DNA of 6,166 bases from Promethearchaeota archaeon (lineage in GTDB: Archaea; Asgardarchaeota; Lokiarchaeia; Sigynarchaeales; SOKP01). A program made the position numbers and the translations under genes. The stretch covers positions 1-6,166 of the forward strand of contig DAOUUT010000228.1 of the NCBI GenBank assembly GCA_030668025.1, given 5' to 3'. Shown piece by piece: positions 5,748 through 6,166 of the stretch; position 1 is the stretch's first letter, and each line of letters begins with the position of its first letter. The notes beneath the pieces were generated by a model, which saw only the letters and a program-made list of their open reading frames with translations, was not told the origin of the DNA and did not search any database.

Positions 5748-6166
5748 TTACTTTAAATCTATTTTAATCTCGTTATCAATTTCAGGAACAATAATTTTAA
5801 TGTTTGGATGATTTATTTCCATATATTTAAAAAATGGGCTTAAATCTTCTGTTCGGCTGATTGGAGGGAAAAAATTGTCCCAATGAACTGGGATAACTAT
5901 TTTGGGTTTAAGTATGTCAACCATTTTTCCTCCTTTCTTGGCAATGTTTTTTTTGCTATTCCCTGCGAGAGGGGCGATAAATACATCGCAATTCTCATAT
6001 TTCTTTAAAATATCTTCGTATTCATGCCACAAACTTCCAAATGCAACTATACTTCTTCCGTTATATTGAGTACAAAATCCAAATACATTTCCCATGGGGA
6101 ATCCCTTTCCATATTTAGATATTCTCCTAATTTGTTTCCAGACTTTCCACGAAAATAACCTACTTG
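5748..6166 (-). CDS. Metallo-beta-lactamase-fold hydrolase, C-terminal part
   Basis: The reading frame is open to the right edge, so only the last 138 residues are seen and the true start lies outside. An internal ATG at 6095 is not the start, because the same frame continues upstream without a stop (KYGKGFPMGNVFG). The fragment shows the end of the MBL fold. A strand NGRSIVAFGS (35-44 of the fragment) is followed by a helix, then DVFIAPLAGNS (60-70), then KPKIVIPVHWDNFFPP (86-101), whose His94 is the usual C-terminal metal ligand of these enzymes. Ser44 stands where many relatives have the metal-bridging Asp of a GD motif. The N-terminal HxHxDH metal site cannot be checked. Such proteins hydrolyse varied substrates, so no reaction can be assigned. 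It converges on the aldo/keto reductase with no spacer. Confidence 0.85.
   Translation of the reverse strand, partial: SRLFSWKVWKQIRRISKYGKGFPMGNVFGFCTQYNGRSIVAFGSLWHEYEDILKKYENCDVFIAPLAGNSKKNIAKKGGKMVDILKPKIVIPVHWDNFFPPISRTEDLSPFFKYMEINHPNIKIIVPEIDNEIKIDLK
5921..5954 (+). terminator. Possible distant terminator of the reductase transcript
   Basis: No T run follows the reductase stop directly. The first strong pyrimidine tract on the plus strand is CATTTTTCCTCCTTTCTTG (5922-5940), followed shortly by eight T's (5947-5954), about 200 nt downstream and antisense to the MBL-fold gene. If used, it would give a long antisense 3' UTR. This is a weak call based on composition only. Confidence 0.25.

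Noticed and set aside
5748..6095. Complete small protein of 115 residues starting at the ATG at 6095
   Set aside because: The frame stays open to the window edge and the ATG falls inside an MBL fold, so this is the end of a longer gene.

Overview
The window is AT-rich DNA that reads as archaeal. Three of the four 5' gene starts visible here are preceded by a CGAAA-type BRE plus TATA-like box or lie in an operon driven by one. GTG and TTG start codons occur. DnaK has the short nucleotide-binding domain typical of archaea and Gram-positive bacteria, and its N-terminus reads like archaeal DnaK. The base composition, the Hsp70 system and the ferredoxin-type aldo/keto reductase would suit an Asgard (Lokiarchaeia-like) or another mesophilic low-GC archaeon, but nothing here fixes the lineage.

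Layout. On the minus strand, positions 3363 down to 1 hold a grpE-dnaK-dnaJ chaperone operon. grpE starts with GTG at 3363 and dnaK with ATG at 2618. dnaJ starts with TTG at 644 and runs off the left edge. A promoter (TATA 3401-3408, BRE 3409-3415) lies upstream of grpE. An 18-bp perfect palindrome with a 2-bp centre (3379-3396) sits between the TATA box and the predicted transcription start, where a repressor operator would be expected. The dnaK-dnaJ spacer contains 50 nt of pure A+T that is U-rich in the transcript and may act as a partial terminator.

On the plus strand, diverging from grpE across a 228-bp intergenic region, is a 247-aa multi-pass membrane protein of unknown function (3592-4335), followed by a T-rich terminator. 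Next is a 415-aa aldo/keto reductase with two C-terminal four-cysteine motifs for [4Fe-4S] clusters (4500-5747). It converges with zero intergenic bases on the 3' end of a minus-strand metallo-beta-lactamase-fold protein (5748-6166), whose N-terminal part lies beyond the right edge.

How the genes work together. GrpE, DnaK and DnaJ form one Hsp70 folding machine: J-protein delivers clients and stimulates ATP hydrolysis, DnaK binds them, and GrpE exchanges the nucleotide. The J-protein appears to be class B, without the zinc finger of classical DnaJ. I see no functional link between the chaperone operon and the three right-hand genes. No mobile element, CRISPR array, tRNA or rRNA was found. The best candidates for something new are the palindromic operator at the grpE promoter, the U-rich dnaK-dnaJ spacer, the extended GrpE N-terminus and the uncharacterised membrane protein.
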